Shown here piece after piece: positions 1 through 8,734 of a stretch of DNA of 64,000 nucleotides (positions are counted from its first letter, which is position 1; the number at the start of each line of letters is the position of its first letter). Source of the stretch: an uncultured Alistipes sp. (GTDB lineage: Bacteria; Bacteroidota; Bacteroidia; Bacteroidales; Rikenellaceae); contig CAJTIY010000002.1 of the NCBI GenBank assembly GCA_910576555.1, positions 184,388-248,387 of the forward strand, written 5' to 3'. The position numbers and the translations under genes were made by a program. The notes below the pieces were generated by a model. It was not told the origin of the DNA. It did no database searches and saw only the letters and a list, made by a program, of their open reading frames with translations.

Positions 1-352
1 TGCACTCCAGATCGGGGATGTCGTCGCCCATGTAGATCACGTAGCGGGGATCGAGCCCCTCGCGGGCCATGAATGCGCGCAGCGTGGCGATCTTGTCCAT
101 GCAGTCGAGGTGGTACTCGCCGATGCCGAGCATGCGGAGCCGATGTTCGAGCGTGCGGCCGCGGCCGCCGCTGATGATGCAGACCTTGTAGCCCAGTTTC
201 ACGGCGTAGGCCAGCGCGTAGCCGTCCTTCGCGTCGTAGCGGCGGATGAAGTCGCCGTCGGGCGTGGGGATGATGCCCCCGTCGGTCATCACGCCGTCGA
301 CGTCGAATACGAACGCCTCGGTGCGGACTATCTCTTCTTTGAAGTTTCCCAT
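1..352 (-). CDS. kdsC: KDO-8-phosphate phosphatase (KdsC-like HAD), 3' end outside window
   Basis: Only the first ~117 residues lie in the window; the gene runs off base 1. The product reads MGNFKEEIVRTEAFVFDVDG..., with the HAD nucleophile motif DVDGVMTDG near residue 20 and a later IISGGRG segment (HAD motif II) and GDDIPD (motif III). This is the small, cap-less C1-type HAD arrangement of KdsC, which dephosphorylates KDO-8-phosphate for lipopolysaccharide core synthesis in the cytoplasm. The ATG at 350-352 lies inside the end of the upstream DUF2520 gene (25-base overlap), so the two are probably cotranscribed. The family call is strong; the exact substrate is inferred. Confidence 0.85.
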   Translation of the reverse strand, partial: MGNFKEEIVRTEAFVFDVDGVMTDGGIIPTPDGDFIRRYDAKDGYALAYAVKLGYKVCIISGGRGRTLEHRLRMLGIGEYHLDCMDKIATLRAFMAREGLDPRYVIYMGDDIPDLEC

Positions 353-1107
353 ATGTGTCGACTGATTGCGGTGTAGAGGGTTTGCAGTTGTTCGTCGCCG
401 GAGAGCAGACGTTCGTGCCGCTCCAGCGTCGGAGCGTCGTGCCGCACGGCGGGGCCCGTCTGCACGTCGGCGGGCGATGCGGCGTCGAGGGCCTTGCGGG
501 CCGTCTCGCCGATCAGCGGCTTGAGGATCGCGAAGTCGAGGCCGGCCGAGCGGACGACCGCCTCGCCGAGCGCGTAGGCGTGGTTGACGAAGTTGCAGGC
601 GAAGACGCCCGCGAGGTGGATCAGGGCGCGGCGCGACGAGTCGGCCGGGAGCACCGTGCGCGAGAGGGTGCGGGCCAGCGTTTCGAGCTCGGCGAAGAAA
701 GCCGCGTCGGAGGCTTCGATGAAGAGCGGAATCTCGGCGAAGTCGACCGGGCGTCCCTGCGTGAAGGTCTGCAGCGGGTAGAGGACGCCGCGCCGGGCGA
801 AGCGCGGGGCGAGGGCGTCGAGCGGCACGCTGCCGGCCGTGTGGACCGCGGCGGCTCCGGCGGGGGCTGCGAGGGCGGCGGCCGCTTCGCCGACGGCGCG
901 GTCGCTGACGGCGAGGATGTAGAGATCGGCGGGGGCGACCCGCTGCGGGTCGCAGGTCCACGACGTGCCGGCGATGGCGGCCACGGCGCGGGCGCGGGCC
1001 TCGTTGCGGGCGCAGATCTGCACCAGCCGCAGGGATTCGGTGCGGGCCACGGCGCGGGCCAGCGCTTCGGCGAGGTTGCCGCTGCCGACGATGACGATGC
1101 GTTTCAC
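328..1107 (-). CDS. Rossmann-fold / DUF2520 oxidoreductase-like protein
   Basis: 259 residues. The N-terminus (VKRIVIVGSGNLAEALARAV) is a dinucleotide-binding Rossmann motif as in F420/NADP reductases, and the C-terminal half is the all-helical DUF2520 domain (LIHLAGVFACNFVNH segment). Such proteins are paralogues of pyrroline-5-carboxylate reductase-type dehydrogenases; the substrate is unknown. The GTG start at 1105-1107 overlaps the stop of the upstream yihY gene by four bases (GTGA), and the 3' end overlaps kdsC. The tight three-gene minus-strand operon is seen directly. The placement before kdsC recurs in Bacteroidota. Confidence 0.8.
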   Translation of the reverse strand: MKRIVIVGSGNLAEALARAVARTESLRLVQICARNEARARAVAAIAGTSWTCDPQRVAPADLYILAVSDRAVGEAAAALAAPAGAAAVHTAGSVPLDALAPRFARRGVLYPLQTFTQGRPVDFAEIPLFIEASDAAFFAELETLARTLSRTVLPADSSRRALIHLAGVFACNFVNHAYALGEAVVRSAGLDFAILKPLIGETARKALDAASPADVQTGPAVRHDAPTLERHERLLSGDEQLQTLYTAISRHIWETSKKR

Positions 1108-2414
1108 GATTCGAGCAGGTCCGTTAGTTTGACGTTCTGTTGCGCCGAGCGCGCCGTGGCCTTCAGCAGGTCGAGCTCCTGCTCGACGCGGTAGAGCTCG
1201 GAGGGCGAGGCGAGGTCGAAGCGGGTTTCGCCCGCCAGCTCCACAGCCTCCAGAATGCCGTAGACGCTCAACGAGGCGATGTCGTGCGCCGGGGCGTAGG
1301 CGATGTCGCGGTCGTCGTCGCCGCTGCGCACGGCGATCAGCTGCCCGGCCTGCACGAGCTGGAAGAGGATGTCGTTGACGATGCGGGTGGGCAGCCCGAG
1401 CCGGTCGCGGATCGCGTCGGCGGAGAGCGTGCCGCCCCCGTCGCGGAAGTGGCGCACGATGACGAGCATCGCGGCCAGCAGGATCTTGCGCCGCTGGTCG
1501 TAGCTGATGCGCAGCGACTCGCGCTCCTCGGCGAAGCGGGCGATGTGCTGGTAGGCGAACGAGAGCTCGCCGCCGAAGAGCAGGATCTCCCATGCGATCT
1601 GGATCCAGATGAGCAGCAGCGGCAGAGCCGCGAAGCTGCCGTAGATGGCGTTGTAGGAGGTCATCCACCGCTGCAGGTGGACGTAGCCCCACTGGAACAG
1701 CAGAAAGAGCGTGCCGGCGATCACGCCGGCGGTCAGGGCGCTGCGCAGCCGGACGCGGGCGTTGGGGATGAGCAGGTAGAGCAGCGTGAACATGCCCCAG
1801 ATGACGACCATCGAGGCGAGCGGCGAGAGCAGCCCCACGAAGCGGTTGCCGCTGAACGAGAGCGCATCGCGCAGGTAGTCGCCCACGGCGTCGGCCACGA
1901 TCCAGAGCACCGGGACGAGCATCAGCACGGCGAGGTAGGAGGTCCACTGCCGGGCCACCGTGCGGCCCGACTTCACCTCCCAGATGTTGTTGAAAGCGCT
2001 CTCGATCGACGAGAAGACGCGGATCACGGCCCAGAAGAGCATCACCAGCGCCACGGAGGCCACCCAGCCGCCACGCGTGCGGGCCAGCGCCTTTTCGGAG
2101 AAGCCGACGAGGTAGTCGATGATCTCGGGGTGCGACGGGAAGAGTTCGTAGAGGTTGTGGACCAGTCCGTCGGCCGGGCCGAAGGCCTTCACCACGGCGA
2201 AAATCACCGCGGCGACGGGCACCAGCGACATGAACGTGTAGAAGGTCAGCGCCGCCGAGCGGACGATCGTGCTGTGCTCCTTCAGGCCGCGCGCCGTGTA
2301 GAAAAGGAGCCGGTATTGCTGCACGGCCCACCGCACGACGGGGTTGCGCCACTTCCGGATGTCGCGGCGGAAGATCGTGTCGGTGAAGTAGGTGAACAGG
2401 TTGCGGAGTTTCAT
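1104..2414 (-). CDS. YihY/BrkB-family inner-membrane protein
   Basis: 436 residues. After a basic N-terminal segment there are about six hydrophobic helices. The family signature STIVRSAALTFYTFMSLVPV lies near residue 50-70, followed by a long loop with FPSHPEI. The cytoplasmic C-terminal ~130 residues look like a winged-helix domain (LSADAIRDRLGLPTRIVNDI). YihY/BrkB proteins were once misnamed ribonuclease BN; they are membrane proteins of unclear function. The ATG at 2412-2414 is preferred over longer in-frame extensions because it starts the conserved region and has a promoter about 20 bases upstream. It is the first gene of the operon with the DUF2520 and kdsC genes. Confidence 0.85.
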   Translation of the reverse strand: MKLRNLFTYFTDTIFRRDIRKWRNPVVRWAVQQYRLLFYTARGLKEHSTIVRSAALTFYTFMSLVPVAAVIFAVVKAFGPADGLVHNLYELFPSHPEIIDYLVGFSEKALARTRGGWVASVALVMLFWAVIRVFSSIESAFNNIWEVKSGRTVARQWTSYLAVLMLVPVLWIVADAVGDYLRDALSFSGNRFVGLLSPLASMVVIWGMFTLLYLLIPNARVRLRSALTAGVIAGTLFLLFQWGYVHLQRWMTSYNAIYGSFAALPLLLIWIQIAWEILLFGGELSFAYQHIARFAEERESLRISYDQRRKILLAAMLVIVRHFRDGGGTLSADAIRDRLGLPTRIVNDILFQLVQAGQLIAVRSGDDDRDIAYAPAHDIASLSVYGILEAVELAGETRFDLASPSELYRVEQELDLLKATARSAQQNVKLTDLLES

Positions 2415-2434
2415 GGCGCGGGTGCTCTTGCGGA

Positions 2435-2442
2435 CAAAATTA
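2435..2442 (-). promoter_or_regulatory. -7 promoter element for the yihY operon
   Basis: Reads TAATTTTG on the minus strand, matching the Bacteroidota TAnnTTTG consensus, 20 bases before the yihY ATG. The -33 element is weak (a TTG-like sequence near 2461-2464). Confidence 0.5.
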
Positions 2443-2676
2443 GCGATTTTAACCCGATCGCCCAATAGTCGTGCCCCGTTTCTTCGCGCTGCGGGGCGAA
2501 AGGAGCGGAGCGGACGGGGGATGGCTGCGGTGCGGGCGGCGGGGGTGCGTTGCAGACGGATGCGGCCTGTGCGGGGCATGCCGCGTGTCGACGGGGAGCG
2601 GCTGCAGGCAGGGGAAGGAGGCAGGCGGCGTCCGACGGGCGGTTCCGGCGGCGAAAAACCGGGGGTGTCGGGGCGG

Positions 2677-3825
2677 CTACTCCAGCAGGACGACCCAGCG
2701 GCGGGTGCCGATCTGCGTGAAGGCGAGGCGCAGGTCGCTGCCGGCGTGCAGGCCGAGGCGGCGGGCGATCTCCTCCGCCGGGAGCGGGAAGTCGCGCTTG
2801 AGCAGCTCGGCGCCGGCGCCCCGGAGCGTGCGTTTCAGCTGCTTGGGATCGAAGGGCTCGATGCTCCGCACGGGCAGCGCGCGGGCCAGCAGGCCGCGGG
2901 GTTCCTCCGCGGCGAAGCCGTAGCCGTTGTCGCTCCAGATGTCGGCCGCGCCCTGCAGGTGGAGGCGTGCCAGCCGGGCCTTCTGCAACGCTACGTCGGG
3001 AATGACGAGCCAGCGGTAGCGCGCCGGATCGAACTTTTCGGGCGGGGGGAGGGGCCGCTCGTCGGGCGCTGCGGCGAACGAGCCCAGTCCGAGGGCCGTG
3101 GCGACGACGGCCGGGCCCGAGCCGTCGTCGTAGAGGGTCACCTCCTTGCATTCGCCGTCGAGCGAGACCGCCTCGACGCGGCAGCGGGGAAAGAGACGCA
3201 GCGCCTCGTCGGTGTCGAACAGCGGGGAGTTCTTCAGGCAGAGCCGCGGGGCCGTGCGGGCCAGCAGCGGCCGCAGGGCGAGGATGTCGGGCGAGCAATC
3301 CTCGAGCCGGACGAGCTTGCGCCCCGAGGCCGAGCGGCGGTCGGGATCGGCGTAGATCCAGTCGAACCGCTCGTCGGTGCGGGCGAGGTACTCCTCGGCC
3401 GGGGCGTCGACCACCTCGATGTTCGTCGCGCCCAGCCGGCGGAAGTTCTCGCGGGCGACGGCGGCCAGCACGGGGTCGCGTTCGAGCGTCACGACGCGGC
3501 GGAAGCGGGCCGCGAGGGCCCAAGCGTCGACGCCGAGGCCGCAGGTGAGGTCCAGCACCGAGTCGCCCCCGATCCGCTTGTGGCGGGCGCAGGCTTCGCT
3601 CGAGGCCTGTTCGAAGGCGCGCGGCGGGAGGATGCACCCCGCGGCGGCGTAGGCGGGGAGCTTGCGCAGGGCGCGGGCGAGGTATTTGACCTGCGTGGCG
3701 ACGAGCCGCGCGCAGGGGACCTTGCGGTCGAGGGCCACGGCGAGCGGGTCGCGGTCGCGGTTGTCCGCCACCGCGCGGCGCACCTCGTCGGTGAGGAGCG
3801 ATGCGAGTTCTTCGGGGGTGATCAC
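2677..3825 (-). CDS. THUMP-like class I SAM-dependent methyltransferase
   Basis: 382 residues. The central SAM-binding motif is VLDLTCGLGVDAWALA, followed by an acidic ribose-binding residue (VVTLERDP), and DWIYADPDRRSA stands where NPPY-type catalytic motifs lie. The C-terminal ~90 residues (IWSDNGYGF... onward) match the THUMP-like tail of a Bacteroidota methyltransferase family. The substrate is probably RNA but is not shown by the sequence. The start is the GTG at 3823-3825 (VITPEELASLL), which agrees with the N-terminus usual in the family. A promoter -7 box ends only five bases before it, implying little or no leader. Confidence 0.82.
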   Translation of the reverse strand: MITPEELASLLTDEVRRAVADNRDRDPLAVALDRKVPCARLVATQVKYLARALRKLPAYAAAGCILPPRAFEQASSEACARHKRIGGDSVLDLTCGLGVDAWALAARFRRVVTLERDPVLAAVARENFRRLGATNIEVVDAPAEEYLARTDERFDWIYADPDRRSASGRKLVRLEDCSPDILALRPLLARTAPRLCLKNSPLFDTDEALRLFPRCRVEAVSLDGECKEVTLYDDGSGPAVVATALGLGSFAAAPDERPLPPPEKFDPARYRWLVIPDVALQKARLARLHLQGAADIWSDNGYGFAAEEPRGLLARALPVRSIEPFDPKQLKRTLRGAGAELLKRDFPLPAEEIARRLGLHAGSDLRLAFTQIGTRRWVVLLE

Positions 3826-3830
3826 GGGTG

Positions 3831-3838
3831 CAAAGGTA
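3831..3838 (-). promoter_or_regulatory. -7 promoter element abutting the methyltransferase start
   Basis: TACCTTTG on the minus strand, followed by only five bases and then the GTG start codon. Bacteroidota transcripts start about seven bases after this box, so the mRNA would be leaderless or nearly so. There is no clear TTTG at -33. Confidence 0.5.
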
Positions 3839-3961
3839 CGTTTTTTCGGCGACACTGCGCAGCGCCCCGGGGCGTTCGGGCCGAATTTCGGGGGCGCGGG
3901 GCCGAGCCGGACGCGGGATGTGCCTCGGAGCGGAAACGACGGAGGGGGTGTGTGCCGCGGG

Positions 3962-4020
3962 TGCGTCGGAGGGGCGCGTGCGGGGATGCGTCGGAGGGGC
4001 GCGTGCGGGGATGCGTCGGG
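3962..4020. repeat. 25-bp tandem repeat in spacer
   Basis: Two identical 25-base units (3962-3986 and 3987-4011, starting TGCGTCGGAGGGGC) and a partial third. They lie between the methyltransferase and comEC-like genes. No ORF is supported here. Confidence 0.8.
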
Positions 4021-4025
4021 CGCCG

Positions 4026-5513
4026 TTATGCCCGGAGCGTGGGCGGGCGTTTGCCGTCGAGGCTCCACGCGAAGAGCGTCGCGACGGCGAAAAGGGCGTA
4101 TGCGGCGGCTGTGGGAGCGGCCGGAAGCGTGTATTCGAGCGTGCCGCCCGGGAGTTCGGCCGCGAGGCGGGCCAGCGCGTCGATCCCTTCGGCGGCGTGT
4201 CCGGCGACGAAGCGCAGCGGCGGTGCGAGGAACGGGAGGGGTGCGATCAGCCAGAGAGTGCCGGCGCCGACCACCGCGGCGGCCAGCACGATGGCGACGG
4301 GGTTGAGCAGGATGCCCGCGAGCGGGACGATGCCGAACGTGTGCGAGACGAGCGGTGCCGTGGCGAGGGAGGCGACCGTGCCGATGACGTAGGCCCCGAT
4401 CGCGGCGTCGAGCGGTTTGCGACCTGTGCGCAGCCGGCGGCAGAGAGGCACGCCCCATGCGAGGATCGCCCCGACGGAGACTACCGAGAGCCGGAAGCCG
4501 ACGTCGCCCGCCCACGCCGGATTCCAGAGCAGCATGCCGAAGGCCGCGCCGCCGAGGGCGTTGAGTGCCGTATAGGTCGAACCGGAGGCGAGGGCGAACT
4601 GCAGCGCCGTGCACATCACGGCGGCCCGCACGGCGCTCGGCGGGAATCCCGCCGCGGCGACGAAGCACCACACGGCGAGCGTCGCCGGCACGTGGCGCAC
4701 GATGTGTCCGCGCCGCACGAGGGGCAGCCACCACAGCGCGCCGTTGACCAGCAGGAAGAGGATGCCCGTGTGGAGACCCGATACGGCCAGCAGGTGCGAG
4801 AAGCCGCTCCGGGCGTAGATCGCGCGCAGGGCGGGGGTGACGGCGCTCCGGTCGCCGGCCGTCATGGTACGCACCGCGGCGCCCGCATCGCCCGCGATGC
4901 CCAGCCGTTCGATGCGGCGGGCCGCTGCGCGGTGGAGGTCGGTGTCCGAGGCGGGAAGGCGCGCCAGCAGCGAGCGCTGCGTGAGCCGCAGCGTGCCGAC
5001 ATAACCCCGGCGGGTCATCGCCCTGCGGTACCCTTCCGAGCCGCCGCGCAAGGGGCGGATCGTGCCGCGGCAGCGGAGCCGTTCGCCGCCCGCGAGCGGC
5101 GTGAGGCTGTCGGCATAGACGAGGATGCGGTCGCCGGAGGGGAGCCAGCGGCCCGACAGCGGGTCGCGCCATGCCGCGACGCGTCCTTCGCTGCGGGTGT
5201 AGCTGCCCCGGTCGGCGGGGATGCCTTCGACCGCGATTTCGAGGACGATGGGTGTGTTTCGGGGTACGGTGGGCTCCCGGCGGCGGAGCTGCGCATCGCC
5301 GAAGCCTGCGACGGCGACCAGCGCCAGCGTGCAGACCGACGAGCGGAACAGCAGGGCCAGCGTCCCCGTGCAGAGGAGCGCGACGGCGAGCAGCCACGGC
5401 GGCAGTACGAAGCGTTCGGCCAGCGCGATGCCGGCGGCGAAGGCTGCGGCGACGGTCAGCAGCGGGATGCGGCGGAGCCGCTCGGCGAGCGTACGGAGGT
5501 TCGGAGGCGTCAA
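4026..5513 (-). CDS. ComEC/Rec2-type competence channel protein
   Basis: 495 residues, largely hydrophobic. There are N-terminal membrane helices, then a soluble DUF4131/OB-like segment (EIAVEGIPADRGSYTR... with GERLRCRGTIRPL), then the Competence domain with the signature FSHLLAVSGLHTGILFLLV and about eight further helices. ComEC forms the inner-membrane channel for single-stranded DNA during uptake. The C-terminal metallo-beta-lactamase domain of full-length ComEC is absent; the protein ends with the last helix and a short tail. The same window carries comF- and comM-like genes, but these families are widespread and do not prove competence. Confidence 0.85.
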   Translation of the reverse strand: MTPPNLRTLAERLRRIPLLTVAAAFAAGIALAERFVLPPWLLAVALLCTGTLALLFRSSVCTLALVAVAGFGDAQLRRREPTVPRNTPIVLEIAVEGIPADRGSYTRSEGRVAAWRDPLSGRWLPSGDRILVYADSLTPLAGGERLRCRGTIRPLRGGSEGYRRAMTRRGYVGTLRLTQRSLLARLPASDTDLHRAAARRIERLGIAGDAGAAVRTMTAGDRSAVTPALRAIYARSGFSHLLAVSGLHTGILFLLVNGALWWLPLVRRGHIVRHVPATLAVWCFVAAAGFPPSAVRAAVMCTALQFALASGSTYTALNALGGAAFGMLLWNPAWAGDVGFRLSVVSVGAILAWGVPLCRRLRTGRKPLDAAIGAYVIGTVASLATAPLVSHTFGIVPLAGILLNPVAIVLAAAVVGAGTLWLIAPLPFLAPPLRFVAGHAAEGIDALARLAAELPGGTLEYTLPAAPTAAAYALFAVATLFAWSLDGKRPPTLRA

Positions 5514-5599
5514 GGCGGTGGCGGGTAGTTGCGGGTTCGGGCGTCGCGGGGTGTGTCGGCGGACATGCGTCGGGGCGTGCCGCGCGGCGATGCCGGATA

Positions 5600-5607
5600 C
5601 AAATATA
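5600..5607 (-). promoter_or_regulatory. -7 promoter element for the comEC-like gene
   Basis: TATATTTG on the minus strand, 86 bases upstream of the ComEC-like ATG (5513). Confidence 0.45.
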
Positions 5608-5613
5608 GCGATC

Positions 5614-6268
5614 TTTTGCGGTATACACGCGCCTTTTCGGCGTATTTAGCCGGGCGGGGCGTTGTTCGGAGGAGAGCCGGCGGAGGGAGCTGCCGGACAG
5701 GCGGGGCTCGGAGCGAGGGGGCGGCGGCAAGGAGCGGGACGACGGTTGCGCGGTTCGGGCACGTGGCTCGGGTGCGGGCAGCGGCTGCGCAGGGTCGGGA
5801 GGAGGACTTCGGTCGGTGCGGAGCGACGGGCGCGGCGATGGGACGGGAGGAAGGGTCGTGCGGAGTGGCGGGATGTGCTCGGTGAAGGATGCGGTAGGGA
5901 GAAGCGGGGTGGACGGACAGGCCGGGGAGGGCGGCCGGAGCGTGTGGGATCGGCGGACGGGACGGCTATGCGGCAGCTATGGAGCGGTCGGAGCGGAGGT
6001 GGGGACAGAGTACGGAGGGGCCGGAGAGCACGGGAGTGTGCGGAGAGTCGAAGAGGATGGAGGCCCCGGAACACGAAGGGGTCGGAGAGCACCGAGGCTC
6101 CGGAGTGCGGAGGGGCCGGAGCGAAGGGCGGGGCGGACCGGCTCGGAACGGAGGTGAGAAGAGAAGGGACCGGCGCGGAACGGACGAGCGAGGGGGGAGC
6201 GGCTGCCGCGAGCGGAGTTATGGGTGCCTGTTTCGTGCGGGGTTGGAGCGTCGGCCTCGTCCCGACGA
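5614..6268. other. G-rich, gene-free spacer
   Basis: About 650 bases with no supportable gene. The plus strand is strikingly G-rich and purine-rich, made of irregular GGA/GGGG/CGGAG words, for example around 5990-6150 where CGGAGxGG-type words recur at irregular spacing. ORFs crossing it are low-complexity Arg/Gly or Pro/Ser translations without protein character. Confidence 0.6.
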
Positions 6269-6306
6269 AAAAGCTCCCGGAAACCGATCGGTTTCCGGGA
6301 GCTTTT
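6269..6306. terminator. Bidirectional intrinsic terminator after tRNA-Thr
   Basis: A perfect 38-base palindrome (AAAAGCTCCCGGAAACCGA and its complement), with A-runs on one side and T-runs on the other, just downstream of the tRNA-Thr gene on the minus strand. Confidence 0.85.
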
Positions 6307-6308
6307 CG

Positions 6309-6380
6309 AGCCGAATCCGAGATTTGAACTCGGGACCCCTTCATTACGAGTGAAGTGCTCTACCGCTGAGCTAATTCGGC
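6309..6380 (-). tRNA. tRNA-Thr (anticodon CGU)
   Basis: 72 nt on the minus strand. Acceptor arms GCCGAAT/ATTCGGC pair fully. D-arm GCTC...GAGC; anticodon stem CTTCA/TGAAG with loop CTCGTAA (anticodon CGT); T-arm CCGAG-TTCAAAT-CTCGG; discriminator T. CCA is not encoded. Confidence 0.95.
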
Positions 6381-6475
6381 CTTGCGAGAACCCGTTCGGT
6401 TCTCTTTGGGACTGCAAATATCTGAAAAAAATTTTTTTCCTGCAACACTTCGGGCGAAAATTTCGCATTTCTTGT

Positions 6476-6483
6476 TATCTTCG
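6476..6483 (+). promoter_or_regulatory. Possible -7 element for cstA
   Basis: TATCTTCG, one mismatch to TAnnTTTG, 20 bases before the cstA ATG. Confidence 0.35.
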
Positions 6484-6503
6484 CATCGAAACCGACCCGA
6501 CTT

Positions 6504-7973
6504 ATGATCACTTTTCTGGTTTGCCTCGCTGCGCTGGTGGCGGCCTATTTCCTCTACGGAGGCTATCTGGAGCGCCTCGTGAGGATCGATCCGGCGGCCG
6601 AGACGCCCTGCCGGCGGCTCTACGACGGCGTGGACTACGTTCCCCTGCCGCGCTGGCGCGTTTTTCTGATCCAGCTGCTCAACATCGCCGGGCTGGGACC
6701 CATTTTCGGCGCCGTGCTCGGCGCGGCGTACGGCCCCGTGGCCTTCCTGTGGATCACGCTGGGCGGCATCTTCATGGGCGCGATGCACGATTTCATCGCC
6801 GGGGTGGTGTCGCTGCGCCACGACGGGGCGAGCCTTCCGGAGACGGCGGGCATCTACCTCGGCGAGGGGGTCCGGCGGGCGATGCGGCTCTTCGCCGCGG
6901 GGCTCATGGTGCTCGTCGGGGCGGTCTTCCTCTCGCAGCCGGCCGAACTCGTCGTCGCGCGGCTCGACGTGCCGGCGCTCGAAGGGATCGCCTTCGGGGA
7001 GTTCTCGTGGCTGCTCCTCCTCGTGCTGGGGATCATCCTCCTCTATTATATAGCCGCGACGCTGCTGCCCGTCGACCGGATCATCGGACGCATCTATCCC
7101 CTGTTCGGCTGCGCGCTGCTTCTGATGGCGCTCGGGATGCTCGGCGTGCTGCTCTTCGACGGCGACTATACGATTCCCGAACTGACGTCGCTGCGCAACG
7201 GCATCGCCGATGCGTCCCGCTTCCCCGTCGTGCCGATGCTCTTCACGACCATCGCCTGCGGCGCGATCTCGGGCTTCCATGCCACGCAGTCGCCCCTGAT
7301 GGCGCGGTGCATGGGCGACGAGCGGGCCTGCCGCCCGGTCTTCTACGGCGCCATGATCGCCGAGAGCATCGTGGCGCTGATCTGGGCCGCCGCGGCCATG
7401 TCGTTCTGGGGCGGCGTCGAGGGGCTGAACGAGGCGATCGCCTCCTGCGGCGGGCAGGCCGCCGTGATGGTCGACACGATCGCGAGGGGGACGCTGGGGC
7501 CCGTGGCGGCCGCCTTCGTCATGGTGGGCGTGGTGGCCTGCGCCGTGACGTCGGGCGACACGGCCTTCCGTTCGGCCCGGCTCATCGTCGCCGACTTCCT
7601 CGGGATCGAACAGCGCTCGCTGCGCCGGCGCATCTATGTCTGCGTGCCGCTCTTCGCCCTCGGCCTCGCGGTGATCTTCGCCCTGCCGTTCCAGACCATC
7701 TGGAGCTACTTCGCGTGGATGAACCAGACGCTGGCCGCCGTGACGCTGTGGATGATCGTCGCCTATCTCCGCCGGCGGCGGAGCAACCCGTGGGTCGGGG
7801 CCGTTCCGGCCGCGATCATGACCTACGTATGCGCCAGCTACGTCTTCGTGTCGCCGCTCATGTGCGGCATGGAGCACCGCGCGGCGGCCTATGCGGCCGG
7901 CGGCGCCGCGACGCTGGCGGTGTGTGCAATCATGTATGCGAAATCGAAACGCGATGCGAAAAACCGTACTTAA
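6504..7973 (+). CDS. cstA: Carbon starvation CstA-family transporter
   Basis: 489 residues, about 13-14 hydrophobic helices. The N-terminal CstA domain is clear: YGGYLERL, VPLPRWRVFLIQLLNIAGLG and GAMHDFIAGVVSLRH. Later GFHATQSPLMARC and GDTAFRSARLIVADF segments are typical of the family. CstA proteins take up pyruvate and/or peptides, in E. coli under carbon limitation. This copy is much shorter than the ~700-residue E. coli protein, as usual for the short Bacteroidota type. The stop overlaps the next gene by 20 bases, suggesting translational coupling. Confidence 0.9.
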   Translation: MITFLVCLAALVAAYFLYGGYLERLVRIDPAAETPCRRLYDGVDYVPLPRWRVFLIQLLNIAGLGPIFGAVLGAAYGPVAFLWITLGGIFMGAMHDFIAGVVSLRHDGASLPETAGIYLGEGVRRAMRLFAAGLMVLVGAVFLSQPAELVVARLDVPALEGIAFGEFSWLLLLVLGIILLYYIAATLLPVDRIIGRIYPLFGCALLLMALGMLGVLLFDGDYTIPELTSLRNGIADASRFPVVPMLFTTIACGAISGFHATQSPLMARCMGDERACRPVFYGAMIAESIVALIWAAAAMSFWGGVEGLNEAIASCGGQAAVMVDTIARGTLGPVAAAFVMVGVVACAVTSGDTAFRSARLIVADFLGIEQRSLRRRIYVCVPLFALGLAVIFALPFQTIWSYFAWMNQTLAAVTLWMIVAYLRRRRSNPWVGAVPAAIMTYVCASYVFVSPLMCGMEHRAAAYAAGGAATLAVCAIMYAKSKRDAKNRT

Positions 7974-8643
7974 TCCCACCCCCGATCAGACCTTCGAGGT
8001 GATCGGCGAGGGTCCCTGCAACTTCGTGAGGGTGCTCGCCCGCTCCCGCGAGATGCAGGTCGCAGGCGACGTGGAAGGGGCCTGCAACGAACGTTTTCAG
8101 GCCTTCCAGCGGCTTGCCGAGCTGATTCCCGAGGACGAGGAGATCAACCTCGAGTGGAACCATGCCAATTCGCGGGCCGCGCTCGAGGTGATCCACGCCT
8201 CGGCCATCGACCACTTCCTGATCAACGACTTCGAGCTCTCGGCGGCGCTGCTCGAGATGCTGCTCGAACTCGATCCCGAGGATCATCTGGAGGGGAGCGA
8301 GCTGCTGGCCTTCGACTATCTGGCGATGGACGAGCAGGAGCTCTTCGACGAGGTGATCAACGACGTGTCGGACAAGTCGCCCAGCCGCGAACTGCTGCTG
8401 CTCTGGTCGGCCTACCGGCGCGACGGACGTCTGCCCGAGGGGGAGCTGAAGCGGTTCCGCAGCCGGTTCGCGCCCTACCATGCCGAGTTCGCGGCGGCGG
8501 AGCATCCGGCCGACGAGGACTACCTGCGCGATATCGAGAGCGAACGGCCCTCGCAGCGGGCGCTGGCGCGCGAGCTGTGGCTGCGCACCGAGAATCTGTG
8601 GGTGCTCTGGCCGGGATTCGTCGAGGCGCTGCGCGAGGCGTAA
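7954..8643 (+). CDS. Helical (TPR-like) conserved hypothetical protein
   Basis: 229 residues, no signal peptide or membrane segment, acidic and predicted mostly helical. Paired-helix pieces such as AIDHFLINDFELSAALLEML and HLEGSELLAFDYLAM suggest TPR/ST7-like repeats without a strict consensus. I do not recognise a catalytic motif. The ATG at 7954 lies within the end of cstA, so it is probably cotranslated with the transporter. A role with CstA is inferred only from that coupling. Codon use matches the neighbours. Confidence 0.7.
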   Translation: MRKTVLNPTPDQTFEVIGEGPCNFVRVLARSREMQVAGDVEGACNERFQAFQRLAELIPEDEEINLEWNHANSRAALEVIHASAIDHFLINDFELSAALLEMLLELDPEDHLEGSELLAFDYLAMDEQELFDEVINDVSDKSPSRELLLLWSAYRRDGRLPEGELKRFRSRFAPYHAEFAAAEHPADEDYLRDIESERPSQRALARELWLRTENLWVLWPGFVEALREA

Positions 8644-8734
8644 GGGCCGGGGCGTGCCCGCCGCAGGCCCGGCCGCGCCGTGCGGCGGGGAGCGACCGGG
8701 TGGCGTTCCGTGCGGCGGAAGGCGCGGTAAACGG

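Noticed and set aside
2677..5730. 1017-codon reading that would fuse the methyltransferase to upstream sequence
   Set aside because: Only the last 382 codons match a protein family; the rest is out of frame with the ComEC gene on the same strand. The GTG at 3825 is the supported start.
6224..8002. 592-codon reading through tRNA-Thr and cstA
   Set aside because: It is out of frame with cstA, and its first part is the complement of a tRNA and a terminator.
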